Part shown: positions 1-8,366 of the stretch, piece by piece
Position numbering within the stretch: position 1 is the first letter of the stretch
How the letters are laid out: each line of letters starts with the position of its first letter
Assembly (NCBI RefSeq): GCF_011764565.1
Contig: NZ_AP022871.1
Span: 2,976,320 to 3,040,319, forward strand
Length of the DNA: 64,000 nt
Source: Phytohabitans suffuscus
GTDB lineage: Bacteria > Actinomycetota > Actinomycetes > Mycobacteriales > Micromonosporaceae
Direction: 5' to 3'
Made by a program: the position numbers and the translations under genes
The notes under the pieces: model-generated
Seen by the model: only the letters and a program-made list of their open reading frames with translations
The model's database searches: none
What the model was told of the DNA's origin: nothing

Positions 1-52
1 AGCGATCACTCAGCCCGTCGCCGTACAGGAAGGCAGGGCGGCGCGGGAGACG

Positions 53-679
53 GTGCTGATCGCGGTGCCGCGGCGTACGCCCGCACCCGAGCCCGACGAG
101 CGCCCGTTCTGGATGCCCATCCAGGAGATGCCACGCGGCTCGCGGCGGCCGGCGACGCGTGGGCGTCCCGGGCGGCCGCCGAAGCCCACCCGCCGGCCGG
201 CCACCGGGCTCGCCGCGCTGCTGGTGTTCGCGCTGCTCGCGACGTTCTTCGCGTGGGTCAGCGCGGAGCCGTTCTGGCTGGCGGTCGGGCACGGCGACGA
301 GGGCACCGCCACCGTCACCGAGTGCACCGGGGACGGGGTGTCGCAGCGGTGCCTGGGCGAGTTCACGGCGACTGGTGGCGCCTTCACGGCCGAACAGGTG
401 CGGCTGCTCGGCGTCGGTGACCAGGACGGCGCGGGCACCACCGTCGCGGCGAAGATGGTGGGCTCGGACAGCGGCCGGGCGTACGTCGACGCCGCCGGCG
501 ACATCCTCCACCTGCGCTGGGGGCTCGGCATGGGCCTTGTGGTGCTCTGCGGCGTCGGCATCGTGTGGGCCACTGGCAGCCTCCGCCTGGAGACCGGACG
601 CGCCCGCCGCCGCGCCACGCTCGCGGGCCTCGCCGGCCCGCTGCTGGTCGCGATCGCGTTCCTCGCCGCCACGTTCTGA
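53..679 (+). CDS. Membrane protein of unknown function, 208 aa
   Basis: I do not recognise the family. The GTG start is preceded by a GGGAG ribosome site. The protein has a basic, proline-rich N-terminal tail (about residues 1-48), a first membrane segment (about 49-68, GLAALLVFALLATFF), an extracytoplasmic part of roughly 80 residues with two cysteines (TECTGDG, QRCLGE) that could form a disulphide, and two more hydrophobic segments (about 153-173 and 190-207). This is a small three-helix membrane protein with one exposed loop. It is followed by a repeat tract and then the convergent rsmI. Coding bias is normal for the window, so I am confident it is a gene but not of its role. Confidence 0.75.
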   Translation: MLIAVPRRTPAPEPDERPFWMPIQEMPRGSRRPATRGRPGRPPKPTRRPATGLAALLVFALLATFFAWVSAEPFWLAVGHGDEGTATVTECTGDGVSQRCLGEFTATGGAFTAEQVRLLGVGDQDGAGTTVAAKMVGSDSGRAYVDAAGDILHLRWGLGMGLVVLCGVGIVWATGSLRLETGRARRRATLAGLAGPLLVAIAFLAATF

Positions 680-689
680 CCGACGCCGA

Positions 690-880
690 AGCGGCCCGAC
701 CGACCGCCAACAGACTCACCAGCCGCCAACAGACTGACCGGTCCCGAACAGGCCGACCGGCCCAACAGACTGACCGGCCGCGAAACAAGGCCAACCGGCC
801 GCCAACAGGCCGACCGGCCGTGAAACAAGGCCGACGGGCCGCGAAACAGGGCGAACCGACGCCGAAAGGCGGGCGCTCTG
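690..880. repeat. Degenerate short tandem repeat between convergent genes
   Basis: About eight or nine imperfect copies of a unit of roughly 20 bp. The core is GACCGGCCGCCAACAGACT, with variants carrying CGAAACAAGGCC. The tract fills the gap between the stop of the first gene and the stop of rsmI, and no convincing ORF uses it. Copies differ by substitutions and small length changes, which suggests slippage followed by decay. Confidence 0.75.
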
Positions 881-894
881 CGATCAGCTGCGGG

Positions 895-1749
895 TCACGC
901 GGGGGCGTGCACGACCTCGTAGACGTCCCGCCGCCGCAGGCCGTACTCCTCGGCCACCGCCGTGATGGCGTCGCGACGGGTCGTACCCTCGGCCTCCAGC
1001 CGGGCGACCGCGGCCCGGACCTCGCCCGCGGGCGCTGCGGCCCGACCGGCTGGCGCGGCCCCTCCCACCACCAGGGTGATCTCGCCGCGTGGCGGGGTCG
1101 CCTCGGCCCAGGCCGCCAGCTCGCCGAGCGGGCGGCGGAGCACCTCCTCGTACGTCTTGGTCAGCTCCCGGCACACCGCCGCCGGCCGCTGCGCCCCGAA
1201 CGCCCCGGCCAGGTCGGCCAGGCACGCGGCCACCCGGTGCGGCGCCTCGAAGAAGACCATCGTGCGCGGCTCGCCGGCCAGCTCGCGCAGCCGGCCGCGA
1301 CGGGCGCCACCGGCGCGGGGCAGGAAGCCCTCGAAGCAGAAGCGGTCCGCCGGCAGCCCGGACACGGCGAGCGCGGTGGTCACCGCGCTGGGGCCGGGTG
1401 CCGCGGTCACGGGTACCCCGGCGTCGAGCGCCGCCCGCACGAGCCGGTAGCCGGGGTCGGAGACGCTCGGCATGCCTCCGTCCGTGATCAGCGCGACGAA
1501 CGCGCCATCTTCTAGCGCGTCGACCAGATCCGGAGTACGCCGTTCCTCGTTGCCCTCGAAGTAGGACACGATCCGGCCGGCGACGTGGATCTCCAGGTCA
1601 CGCGCCAGTCGGGTGAGCCTGCGGGTGTCCTCGGCCGCCACGATGTCGGCGGTCGCCAGGGTCTCGCGCAGGCGGGCGGACGCGTCGGCGATGTTGCCGA
1701 GCGGTGCGCCAACCAGCACCAACCTCCCAGTATCGGACTTTTCACCCAC
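895..1749 (-). CDS. rsmI: 16S rRNA (cytidine(1402)-2'-O)-methyltransferase
   Basis: RsmI uses S-adenosylmethionine to 2'-O-methylate C1402 in the decoding centre of 16S rRNA. The sequence has the family hallmarks: GRLVLVGAPLGNIADAS at the N-terminus, ADIVAAEDTRR, then ALITDGGMPSVSDPGYRLV and VTAAPGPSAVTTALAVSGL, followed by a C-terminal helical domain. At about 284 aa it has the usual length. I chose GTG at 1749 because an AAAGG lies 9 nt upstream and homologues begin just before GRLVLVG. ATG at 1776 or GTG at 1800 are longer alternatives. It is divergent from pmt, the same pairing as Rv1003/Rv1002c in M. tuberculosis. Confidence 0.95.
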   Translation of the reverse strand: MGEKSDTGRLVLVGAPLGNIADASARLRETLATADIVAAEDTRRLTRLARDLEIHVAGRIVSYFEGNEERRTPDLVDALEDGAFVALITDGGMPSVSDPGYRLVRAALDAGVPVTAAPGPSAVTTALAVSGLPADRFCFEGFLPRAGGARRGRLRELAGEPRTMVFFEAPHRVAACLADLAGAFGAQRPAAVCRELTKTYEEVLRRPLGELAAWAEATPPRGEITLVVGGAAPAGRAAAPAGEVRAAVARLEAEGTTRRDAITAVAEEYGLRRRDVYEVVHAPA

Positions 1750-1834
1750 AGCCAACGGCCTTTCATCGAAGTTCATGACACCAACAGATGGGCAATGCAC
1801 GCCAGATCACACCCCGGCAGCCTACGATCGCGGG

Positions 1835-3487
1835 GTGACTCCGGCGGCGACAGCGCAGACAGCCAGCCCTACGGCTCCGGAGGCCGCTATCGAGGCGGCC
1901 GAGACCACCGAAGCCGAGGCCCGTGACGACGGCAGGCCCGCGAGCGAGCCGGAGCGTTCCGGCGTCGCCGAGATCGTGCGGCGGCGACTGCTGCCGTTCG
2001 ACGCGCGCCTCGACCCGTACTCCTGGCTGGCCACCGGCGTCATCGTGCTCATCGCGGGCATCCTCCGGCTGGTCAACCTCGACCGTCCCAAAGGTCTGAT
2101 CTTCGACGAGGTCTACTACCCCACCGATGCCTGGGACATGTTGCAGCACGGCGTGGAGTGGGACGAGAAGAGCAACGGCCCGGCCTACGTCGTGCACCCG
2201 CCGCTCGGCAAGTGGATGATCGCGATCGGCGAGCAGATCTTCGGGTACAACGAGTGGGGCTGGCGCATCTCCGGCGCCGTCATCGGCACCCTCTCCGTCC
2301 TGATCATGGTGCGGGTCGCCCGCCGCATGTTCCACTCGACGGTCCTGGGCTGCGCGGCCGGCCTGCTGATGGCGCTCGACGGGTTCCACCTCGTGCTCTC
2401 CCGCATCGCGCTGCTCGACATCTTTCTGATGTTCTTCATCCTCGCCGCGTTCGGCACGCTGGTGATGGACCGCGACTCGCGGCGCGCCCGGTGGCTGAAG
2501 GCGCTGGAGGGTGGGCTCGACCCCACCGCCAACGGCCCCGCCGGCCGGCTCCCGGTCAGCGTTCCGTGGTGGCGCCTCGCCACCGCCGCGCTGCTCGGCT
2601 GCGCGATCGCGGTCAAGTGGAGCGCGGTGTGGTTCGTGCCGGTGTTCGCGCTGATGATCGTGCTGTGGGAGGTGGGCGCGCGCCGCTCGGCCGGCGTCGC
2701 CAGGCCGTGGCGCGACACGTTCATCGCCGAGACCGGCTGGCTGGTGCTGAGTGGCGGGCTGATGGTGCTCACCTACCTGGCGAGCTGGTCGGGCTGGTTC
2801 CTGACCGACGACGGGTACTTCCGCCACTGGCTGGCCGACAACGACAACTACGAGGCGCCGATCCTCGGCTCGCTGCAAAACCTGTGGCACTACCACGTCG
2901 AAGCGCTCAAGTTCCACAGCGGGCTCGACGACAAACACCAGTACCAGTCGTGGCCCTGGCAGTGGCTGCTGCTCGGCCGGCCGATCGCGTTCCACTGGTC
3001 CACCGAGGGTGCCTGCGGCGCATCGAGCTGCGCGTCGCACATCCTGCTGCTCGGCACCCCGCTGCTGTGGTGGTCGTTCATCCCGGCGCTGGCCGCGCTG
3101 GTCTGGTTCGGCATCGCCCGGCGCGACTGGCGGGCCGGCGCGATCCTGCTCTGCGTGGCCGCCGGCCTGCTGCCCTGGTTCTACTTCGCCACCCAGAACC
3201 GCACGATGTTTGCCTTCTACGCGCTGCCGGCCGAGCCGTTCCTGGTGCTCGCCGTCGTCTACGTGCTGGGCGCGATCATGTCACCCGCCAGATCCCTGGC
3301 CACCAGCGACGGCGGCGGGCCCACCCAGTCGAGCGTCGACCGCCGCATGATCGGCGGGGTGGTCGCCGGGGCGTACGTGCTGCTGGTCGCGATCTGCTTC
3401 GCCTACTTCTATCCGATCTACGTCGGCCAGGTCATCCCCTACGAGGACTGGTCCGCCCGGATGTGGCTGGGCGGCCGCTGGATATAA
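1835..3487 (+). CDS. pmt: Dolichyl-phosphate-mannose--protein mannosyltransferase (GT39, PMT)
   Basis: An integral membrane glycosyltransferase that transfers mannose from polyprenyl-phosphate-mannose to Ser/Thr of secreted proteins (family knowledge, Rv1002c type). Seen here: a ~60 residue soluble tail, first transmembrane helix, then the luminal catalytic motif FDEVYYPTDAWDML with the Asp-Glu pair typical of GT39, a HPPLGKW motif, and around ten further hydrophobic helices. GTG at 1835 gives 550 aa. The same frame is open further upstream, but that part lies under rsmI and its promoter and looks non-coding. The last 49 bp overlap the end of the convergent P450 gene. Confidence 0.93.
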   Translation: MTPAATAQTASPTAPEAAIEAAETTEAEARDDGRPASEPERSGVAEIVRRRLLPFDARLDPYSWLATGVIVLIAGILRLVNLDRPKGLIFDEVYYPTDAWDMLQHGVEWDEKSNGPAYVVHPPLGKWMIAIGEQIFGYNEWGWRISGAVIGTLSVLIMVRVARRMFHSTVLGCAAGLLMALDGFHLVLSRIALLDIFLMFFILAAFGTLVMDRDSRRARWLKALEGGLDPTANGPAGRLPVSVPWWRLATAALLGCAIAVKWSAVWFVPVFALMIVLWEVGARRSAGVARPWRDTFIAETGWLVLSGGLMVLTYLASWSGWFLTDDGYFRHWLADNDNYEAPILGSLQNLWHYHVEALKFHSGLDDKHQYQSWPWQWLLLGRPIAFHWSTEGACGASSCASHILLLGTPLLWWSFIPALAALVWFGIARRDWRAGAILLCVAAGLLPWFYFATQNRTMFAFYALPAEPFLVLAVVYVLGAIMSPARSLATSDGGGPTQSSVDRRMIGGVVAGAYVLLVAICFAYFYPIYVGQVIPYEDWSARMWLGGRWI

Positions 3488-4626
3488 CCGCCGCTCGGAT
3501 ACACGGGCAGCTCGACCGGCCCGTGGGTGCGAAACGTCGGGCGCCAGCGCAGCCGCTCGACCGGCACGGCCAGCGCCAGGTCCGGCAGGCGGCGCAGGAG
3601 CGTGCCGATGGCGATCTGCCCCTCCAGTCGGGCCAGCGGCGCGCCCAGGCAGTAGTGGATGCCGTGGCCGAGCGTGACGTGCGGGTTGTCCGGCCGGGCC
3701 AGGTCGAGGGCGTCCGGGTCGGCCCACCGCTCCGGGTCGCGGTTTGCCGCCGCCAGGCCCAGCAGCACCGTCTCGCCCTTGGGGATGGTCACCTCGCCGA
3801 TCGTCACGTCTTCGGTCGGGAAGCGGCGGATCGACACCGGCGCCGGCGGCTCGTACCGCATGAACTCCTCCACCGCCGCCGGCAGGAGCGACTCGTCGGC
3901 GCGCAGGGCATCCGCCTCGGCCGGGTCGAGCAGCAGCGCCAGGACGGCGTTGCCGATGAGGTTGACGGTGTTCTCGTACCCGGCGAACAGCACCAGGAAC
4001 GCCAGCGACGTCAGCTCGTCCTCGGAGAGCCGGTCACCCTCGTCGCGCGCGGCGACCATCGCCGAAAGCAGGTCGGTGCCGGGGGCGGCCCGGCGGTGCG
4101 CGACAAGCTCGGCCAGAAACCTGTGGATCTCCACGATCGCCGCGCCGGCCGCCTCCCGCGCGCCGGTGACCAGGTCGTTGGTCCAGCCGCGCAGGCGGGC
4201 GAGGTCGTCGAGCGGCACGTCGAACATCTCACCGACCACCGCGATCGGAAACGGCTCGGCGTACGCGGCGATCAGGTCGACCGGCCCGCCCGCGGGAAGC
4301 GCGTCGAGCAGCCGGTCGGCCAGGCGCTGCACACCCGGCCGCATCCGCGCCACCCGCCGTGGTGTGAACGCCTGACTGACCAGTGAACGGATCCGCGTGT
4401 GCTGCGGCGGGTCCATGTTGAGCAGGTTGGCGTCGAGCGCGGGCGGCAGCCGGAAGCCGGCCCACCCTCGCGCGTGCCGCTTGTCGAGCGACAGCCGCGG
4501 GTCGGCGAGCGCCGCCCGCACCTCGGCGTAGCGCGTCACGAGCCAGACCGGCGACCCGTCCGGCAGCGTCGTCTTCCGGGCCGGCCCCACGTCAACACCC
4601 ACAGCATCCCCAGGTCGGTCGGTCAC
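3439..4626 (-). CDS. Cytochrome P450
   Basis: A soluble haem monooxygenase of the bacterial class that needs external ferredoxin; the substrate is unknown. Seen: I-helix FAGYENT (AGxxxT variant), ExxR as EFMR in EEFMRYEPP, PERW region, and haem-cysteine loop LGHGIHYCLGAPLARLE. The usual Phe seven residues before Cys is Leu here. Length is 395 aa, and the N-terminus is slightly shorter than in most relatives. The GTG start overlaps the TGA of the upstream gene (ATGTGA), so translation is coupled. It is the last gene of the XRE-ImmA-MAB_1171c-P450 operon. Its 3' end overlaps convergent pmt by 49 bp. No ferredoxin gene lies nearby. Confidence 0.93.
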   Translation of the reverse strand: MTDRPGDAVGVDVGPARKTTLPDGSPVWLVTRYAEVRAALADPRLSLDKRHARGWAGFRLPPALDANLLNMDPPQHTRIRSLVSQAFTPRRVARMRPGVQRLADRLLDALPAGGPVDLIAAYAEPFPIAVVGEMFDVPLDDLARLRGWTNDLVTGAREAAGAAIVEIHRFLAELVAHRRAAPGTDLLSAMVAARDEGDRLSEDELTSLAFLVLFAGYENTVNLIGNAVLALLLDPAEADALRADESLLPAAVEEFMRYEPPAPVSIRRFPTEDVTIGEVTIPKGETVLLGLAAANRDPERWADPDALDLARPDNPHVTLGHGIHYCLGAPLARLEGQIAIGTLLRRLPDLALAVPVERLRWRPTFRTHGPVELPVYPSGGYIQRPPSHIRADQSS

Positions 4627-5852
4627 ATCGCCACTTCGGTCTCTTCGGCGGGCAGGGCGTCGCGGCCGGCCACCGCGGCGGCCACGACCGGTGAGCCGGC
4701 GTAAGCGCGCGAGACGCGTACCAGCCGGGCCACCTCCTCGGCCAGGTCGGCGCCCTCGTCCAGGCGGGCCTGTGCGGTCTCGTCGCCGCCGTCGACGGCC
4801 GGGGTGCGCGGCGCACCGTGAGCGTACGCGCGGACCGCGCCGCGCAGCCGGGCCGCCTCCATCACCGCGGCCAGGTCGTCGTCGCGCAGGCCCAGCCGGG
4901 TGCCGATCCGGCTGGCCCGGCCGGCGGCGGCCTCGTCCAGGTAGGGGCGGAGGGCCAGCGAGCCGTCGTACAGCTCGATCACCCGCCGGTAGAGGCGGCG
5001 GTCCAGGTTGGACAGCGGGGTGGCCACGGGCGGCTCCAGCGCGATCTGGGGCATCAGCCGGTGCAGGTCCGACCAGAGTGGCTGGAGCTGCCGGTACTGC
5101 CGGCGCCGGCGCACCCACCCGCGAAACTCGGACAGCCGCGGCCCCCACGCCGGCATGGTGAGCCCGAGGATGACCAGCAGGGCGCCGAGGCTGGCCGCCG
5201 GCGGGGCGATCGGCTCCCACCTGCGGATGTCGGCGCCCACCTGCGCGCCGATCACGTCGGCGACCCGCACGGCCGCGTAGACCAGCCCGCTGCTCGCGCC
5301 GACCGCGGTGGTGCGCAGGCCCCGCCGCAGCCAGGAGCGGCCGGCGAGCCGCGCGTACGGCCAGCAGAGCCGCACCACGTCGACCATGCCCAGGGCGAAC
5401 GCGGAGAGGTAGACCAGCAGGTACGCGGCGAACACCGGCCGGTCGGCGTAGGTGGCCACGAAGTCGGTCGTACGCGGCTCGGTGGGACCGGCGGCCAGGA
5501 AGAGCACCACGAGCGCGACCGCGGTCACGACGAGGAAGGCCAGGCGCGCGCGGGCCCGCCGCCGGGCCACCTCGGCCGGGTTGACCCACCACAGCACGAG
5601 CAGCTGCACCGTGCCGGAGAACGCGACGACGGACAGGTGGGCCCAGAGAGCGGCGAGGTTGGCCACGCCGGTGGTGCGGTCGAGCCAGCTCCACACGGCC
5701 GGGGTGGAGACGGTGAAGGTGGAGCCGAGCAGGGCGAGCGCGCCGCACACGGCCAGGCGCGACGGGTTACGCCCGCGGCGCAGGTCGCGGATCTTGACCG
5801 CGAGGCCGATCCAGGCCACCGCCGCCAGTGCCGGGTACAGCACCTGGTTCAT
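4623..5852 (-). CDS. MAB_1171c-family membrane protein with C-terminal DUF6545-like domain
   Basis: 409 aa. The N-terminal half holds about seven hydrophobic helices (for example VLYPALAAVAWIGLAV, LAFLVVTAVALVVLFLAAG, ASLGALLVILGLTM). After about residue 230 comes a soluble domain with WSDLHRLMPQIAL, RLYRRVIELYDGSLALRPY and a helical bundle at the end. Databases name such proteins putative transporters, but I know of no demonstrated function. The partner set (XRE, ImmA/IrrE, this protein, P450) is a recurring actinobacterial arrangement, which suggests sensing or export linked to the P450. Start ATG at 5852. The TGA overlaps the P450 start. Confidence 0.87.
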   Translation of the reverse strand: MNQVLYPALAAVAWIGLAVKIRDLRRGRNPSRLAVCGALALLGSTFTVSTPAVWSWLDRTTGVANLAALWAHLSVVAFSGTVQLLVLWWVNPAEVARRRARARLAFLVVTAVALVVLFLAAGPTEPRTTDFVATYADRPVFAAYLLVYLSAFALGMVDVVRLCWPYARLAGRSWLRRGLRTTAVGASSGLVYAAVRVADVIGAQVGADIRRWEPIAPPAASLGALLVILGLTMPAWGPRLSEFRGWVRRRRQYRQLQPLWSDLHRLMPQIALEPPVATPLSNLDRRLYRRVIELYDGSLALRPYLDEAAAGRASRIGTRLGLRDDDLAAVMEAARLRGAVRAYAHGAPRTPAVDGGDETAQARLDEGADLAEEVARLVRVSRAYAGSPVVAAAVAGRDALPAEETEVAM

Positions 5853-5859
5853 ACGGTCT

Positions 5860-5935
5860 CCCGACGCTCACGGCCGCAGGGCACTTACCCACTGAGTCTG
5901 ACGGCTTGAGTCTGACGGCTCAGGCGCTCACGCGC
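5860..5935. repeat. Short direct repeat in the operon gap
   Basis: The gap between the ImmA/IrrE gene and the MAB_1171c gene contains two copies of TGAGTCTGACGGCT and then GCGCTCAC repeated. This is the only real gap in an otherwise overlapping operon. I see no promoter motif in it. Confidence 0.45.
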
Positions 5936-6484
5936 TCACCCTAGTGAGCGCTCGATCCGCGCCACCACGTCCGCGGCGTCGACCGGGACGTGCCAGGTGC
6001 GCTCCGGAGCCCAGGAGTGCGCCCGCTGCAGCAGGAGCTCGGCGATGATCTCGGCCTCGGCCTCCTCGCGCCGGTCGTACCCGGCGTCGCGGGCGAGGGT
6101 CTGCCGCACCACGGCCGGGTCCAGTGTGGACAGCAGGGCGGGTGTGCCGGGCTCGCCGTCCTCGACGTGGCCGGTCGTGTGGCCGGCGATCAGGTGACCC
6201 AGCTCGTGGGCGATGATGTGCTGCTGGTGCAGCGGGCGGGTGCCGCTGTCGTAGCAGAGGTAGTGCGCCCGCGCGCCGCTGATCACCAGCCCGGAGGGGC
6301 CGTCCGCGGGCATCTCGACCGGGAGCAGGTGGATCGGCTGGCCGATCCGGTCGCCCACCTCGCGGCACAGCGCCTCCGCGTCGAACGGCACGGGCACCTT
6401 GATGTCACGTACGAGCCGGGCGCACTGGCGGCGCATCCGCCGCCGGTCGTCGTTGCCCTCGTCCCGGCCCAGCCACGGGGTCAT
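5936..6484 (-). CDS. ImmA/IrrE-family metallopeptidase
   Basis: 182 aa zinc-peptidase domain with the HExxH motif in HIIAHELGHLIAGHTTGH, preceded by YLCYDSGTRPLHQQ and followed by REEAEAEIIAELLL, which supplies the third zinc-ligand glutamate region. ImmA/IrrE enzymes cleave XRE-type repressors (ImmA on ImmR, IrrE/PprI on DdrO). The upstream partner here is indeed an XRE protein, so regulated repressor cleavage is a fair inference. The ATG at 6484 overlaps the regulator's TGA (ATGA). The longer open frame upstream is a shadow of the regulator gene. Confidence 0.9.
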   Translation of the reverse strand: MTPWLGRDEGNDDRRRMRRQCARLVRDIKVPVPFDAEALCREVGDRIGQPIHLLPVEMPADGPSGLVISGARAHYLCYDSGTRPLHQQHIIAHELGHLIAGHTTGHVEDGEPGTPALLSTLDPAVVRQTLARDAGYDRREEAEAEIIAELLLQRAHSWAPERTWHVPVDAADVVARIERSLG

Positions 6485-6951
6485 GCGTCGCCCCCCGAGC
6501 GCTGGGTCGGCGTGTCCGGCCTCGCGTACTCGCTCAGCCCTTCGAGCTCGAGGCAGCGGTCGACCACCTGCTGGACGAGCCGCTGGCTGGCCTCGGAGAG
6601 TCCGGCGTTCTCCAGGACGGTGCGCAGCGCCACCCGCTTGGCGCCCAGCTGCCGCAGGCTGGAGAGCAGCTCCAGGTCGCGGTCGGTGCGGCGGGTCACG
6701 GCCTCGTCGAAGAAGTACGCCGGGGCGACCCCGAAGAACCCGGCCAGGGCCTGCAGATGGCGCATGGTGGGGTTGGTGCGCTCGCCGCGGCGCAGCATCC
6801 ACAGGTAGGTGGCCGACATGCTCTCGCCGCCGTCGCGGATGGCGGAGGCGACCTCTTCGTTGCTGTACGGCCCGCGGTCGCCCGGGTGGATCGTCCGGAA
6901 GAGCTGGTTGATCTTGTCGGCGAGGGTGCGCGACTCACCTGGGATCGTCAC
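6481..6951 (-). CDS. XRE-family helix-turn-helix regulator
   Basis: 156 aa. Residues about 8-85 form a helix-turn-helix domain of the kind that recognises operators: YSNEEVASAIRDGGESMSATYLWMLRRGERTNP, then FFGVAPAYFFDE, a typical XRE ending. The C-terminal half (RRTDRDLELLSSLRQLGAKRVALRTVLENAGLSE) is helical and may dimerise or offer the ImmA cleavage site. Start is GTG at 6951 with an exceptional ribosome site. It is the first gene of the four-gene operon and sits below a 14-bp inverted repeat that is a candidate operator for autoregulation. Confidence 0.9.
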   Translation of the reverse strand: MTIPGESRTLADKINQLFRTIHPGDRGPYSNEEVASAIRDGGESMSATYLWMLRRGERTNPTMRHLQALAGFFGVAPAYFFDEAVTRRTDRDLELLSSLRQLGAKRVALRTVLENAGLSEASQRLVQQVVDRCLELEGLSEYARPDTPTQRSGGDA

Positions 6952-6955
6952 CGGG

Positions 6956-6965
6956 GATCACCTCC
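6956..6965 (-). promoter_or_regulatory. Extended Shine-Dalgarno site of the XRE regulator
   Basis: Read on the minus strand this is GGAGGTGATC, a 10-nt perfect complement of the conserved 16S rRNA 3' end (GATCACCTCC). The GTG start is 4 nt downstream of the complementary stretch. Such a long match is unusual in this window and supports the start at 6951. Confidence 0.7.
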
Positions 6966-6979
6966 GAGCGAGAGGGCCA

Positions 6980-7018
6980 ACCGGTGTGGACCGAGCACTG
7001 GGCCCGGTCCACACCGGT
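6980..7018. promoter_or_regulatory. Perfect 14-bp inverted repeat upstream of the XRE operon
   Basis: ACCGGTGTGGACCG and CGGTCCACACCGGT are separated by 11 nt. It lies 28 bp upstream of the regulator start codon. There is no T-run on either side, so an operator for the XRE protein or a 5' leader hairpin is more likely than a terminator. Confidence 0.6.
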
Positions 7019-7731
7019 GACCGCCACCGACACGCGCCCTCGGCACTCTTGCCGACACGAGAGCGCCCCCCGTTATGGCCGGCGGTCCGGGACAAGCCTC
7101 GCGACCAAGGGGGCACAATGTCAACTCGCGTGAAAGAAACTCAGGCCGAACGTTCATGTTAGTTGACGCCGGGAATATCGGCGGGTCAGCGACAGGCACG
7201 GGTCCAGGGGGTTGGCTACGAGAATCTTGTGCCCGACTATGTCCGATATGCCCAAACGCAAGATCGAAATGGGTTTCGGGGCCGGACACAAAGAGGCGCG
7301 CCCCGATCGCCTGCCACGGGGGAAGCGGGCGATAGGGGCGCGCACCGGTCAGCTTAGTCACCCCGGATCAACCGCACAACGGGTCACGGCTGGTCAGATT
7401 TCTGACGCAACGCCCATGACATCGATCACCTTCCCTAGACACGCCAAGTCACTGTCTTGACATGTCTGACTTATACGAACTAGGAGGAGGTTTGCCGACG
7501 TCACACGACAGGCCCGGTCTCACGGGCAAAAGAGATCTTGAGGTTCCCCGACGCGACACCGGATGGTATGCATAGAATCGTCGCCATCCGGACAGTAACC
7601 ACATTTCGGGTAACGCATCGCGGCTGCTCACGGCGTTGCGTTAAACGCGAGTGGAGCGCCACACCGCCTTTTTGGACAATTCTTTCCGCGTTTCCGCTGC
7701 CCCCATTGGAAGGACTGGAAATGGGGGCACG
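7019..7731. other. Long intergenic region, no confident gene
   Basis: About 710 bp between the XRE operon and the polysaccharide operon, visibly richer in A/T than the flanks. It holds a TTGACA box at 7458-7463 followed by TATACG, and an AGGAGGAGG stretch at 7482-7490 leading to a short candidate ORF. There is also a 14-codon ORF at about 7118 that I do not accept. Promoters of both divergent operons should lie here. I see no riboswitch or tRNA. Confidence 0.5.
7492..7575 (+). CDS. Candidate 27-aa peptide ORF (weak)
   Basis: TTG start directly after AGGAGGAGG, with a promoter-like TTGACA about 30 bp upstream; the ORF ends at TAG. The encoded peptide is polar and basic, with DRPGLTGKRDLEVPRRD in the middle and WYA at the end. 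No family is recognised. The strong ribosome site plus promoter-like box are the only support. It could equally be leader RNA of the downstream operon. Confidence 0.25.
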   Translation: MPTSHDRPGLTGKRDLEVPRRDTGWYA

Positions 7732-8366
7732 TTGACACCCGATCTTTACGCTCCGCTGGTGACTCGACCAGAGGGTTCCACCCCGGTGTTCGTCGACGCC
7801 AGCGGGCGGCGCCGCCGGCGAGTGCGCCGCATCGCGTACGCCGTAGGAGCGGCCTGCCTGGCGTACACCGGCCTCGTCGGCGCCAGCGTCGTCGGGCACT
7901 CGGCCCGACCGGGCGCGCTGACGCTGATGCCGGTACCGAGCGAACGCCCGACCCCCGCCGCGCACCAGACCCAGCCGCCGCGGCGCCCCACCACGGGTGT
8001 CCCGCTACCGCCCGGCGACCGCCCGCACGTCGAGGCGATCCCGCTGCGGCTGCAGGGGCGCGATCAACGCGCGTCACCTCCCACCCGGTCGCCGCGGGCC
8101 GCCAAGCCGCCACGGACCGAGTCCACCCCGACGCCGAGCCCGAGCACCCCCGCCCGACACCGACCGAGCCGACACCGACCGAGCCGACCGCACCCGCGAA
8201 GCTGACCGCCCCGCCGACCGCCCCGACTGAGCCGACCGCCCCGCCGGCGTCCAGCCCCACCAGGCCACCGGCGCCGACCCCCGCTCCCCAGGAACGCCCG
8301 TCCGCCGGCCTGCCCGTGGTCGGCCCGCTCCTCGACCTGCTGACCGGTGGGTCAGCGCGGTCATGA
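7732..8366 (+). CDS. Membrane-anchored Pro/Thr-rich protein, frame broken in this sequence
   Basis: Starts at TTG 7732 after GGGGG. A cytoplasmic RRRRRVRR stretch precedes one transmembrane helix (IAYAVGAACLAYTGLVGASVV), then a long extracytoplasmic linker. The first frame ends at 8205, but the next frame continues the same compositional pattern (PTPTEPTPTEPTAPAKLTAP) and ends with LPVVGPLLDLLTGG. Its TGA at 8364-8366 overlaps the ATG of the next gene. One missing base, probably in the C runs at 8126-8129 or 8147-8151, explains this. Restored length is about 211 aa. It is probably a surface-anchored partner of the downstream polysaccharide synthase. Confidence 0.6.

Noticed and set aside
1763-3040. 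Long minus-strand ORF opposite pmt
   Set aside because: Rich in His/Arg/Gln with no family pattern; a typical antisense shadow of a GC-biased gene.
7118-7162. 14-codon ORF after AAGGGGG
   Set aside because: Too short and without conservation evidence; chance ORFs of this size are expected.
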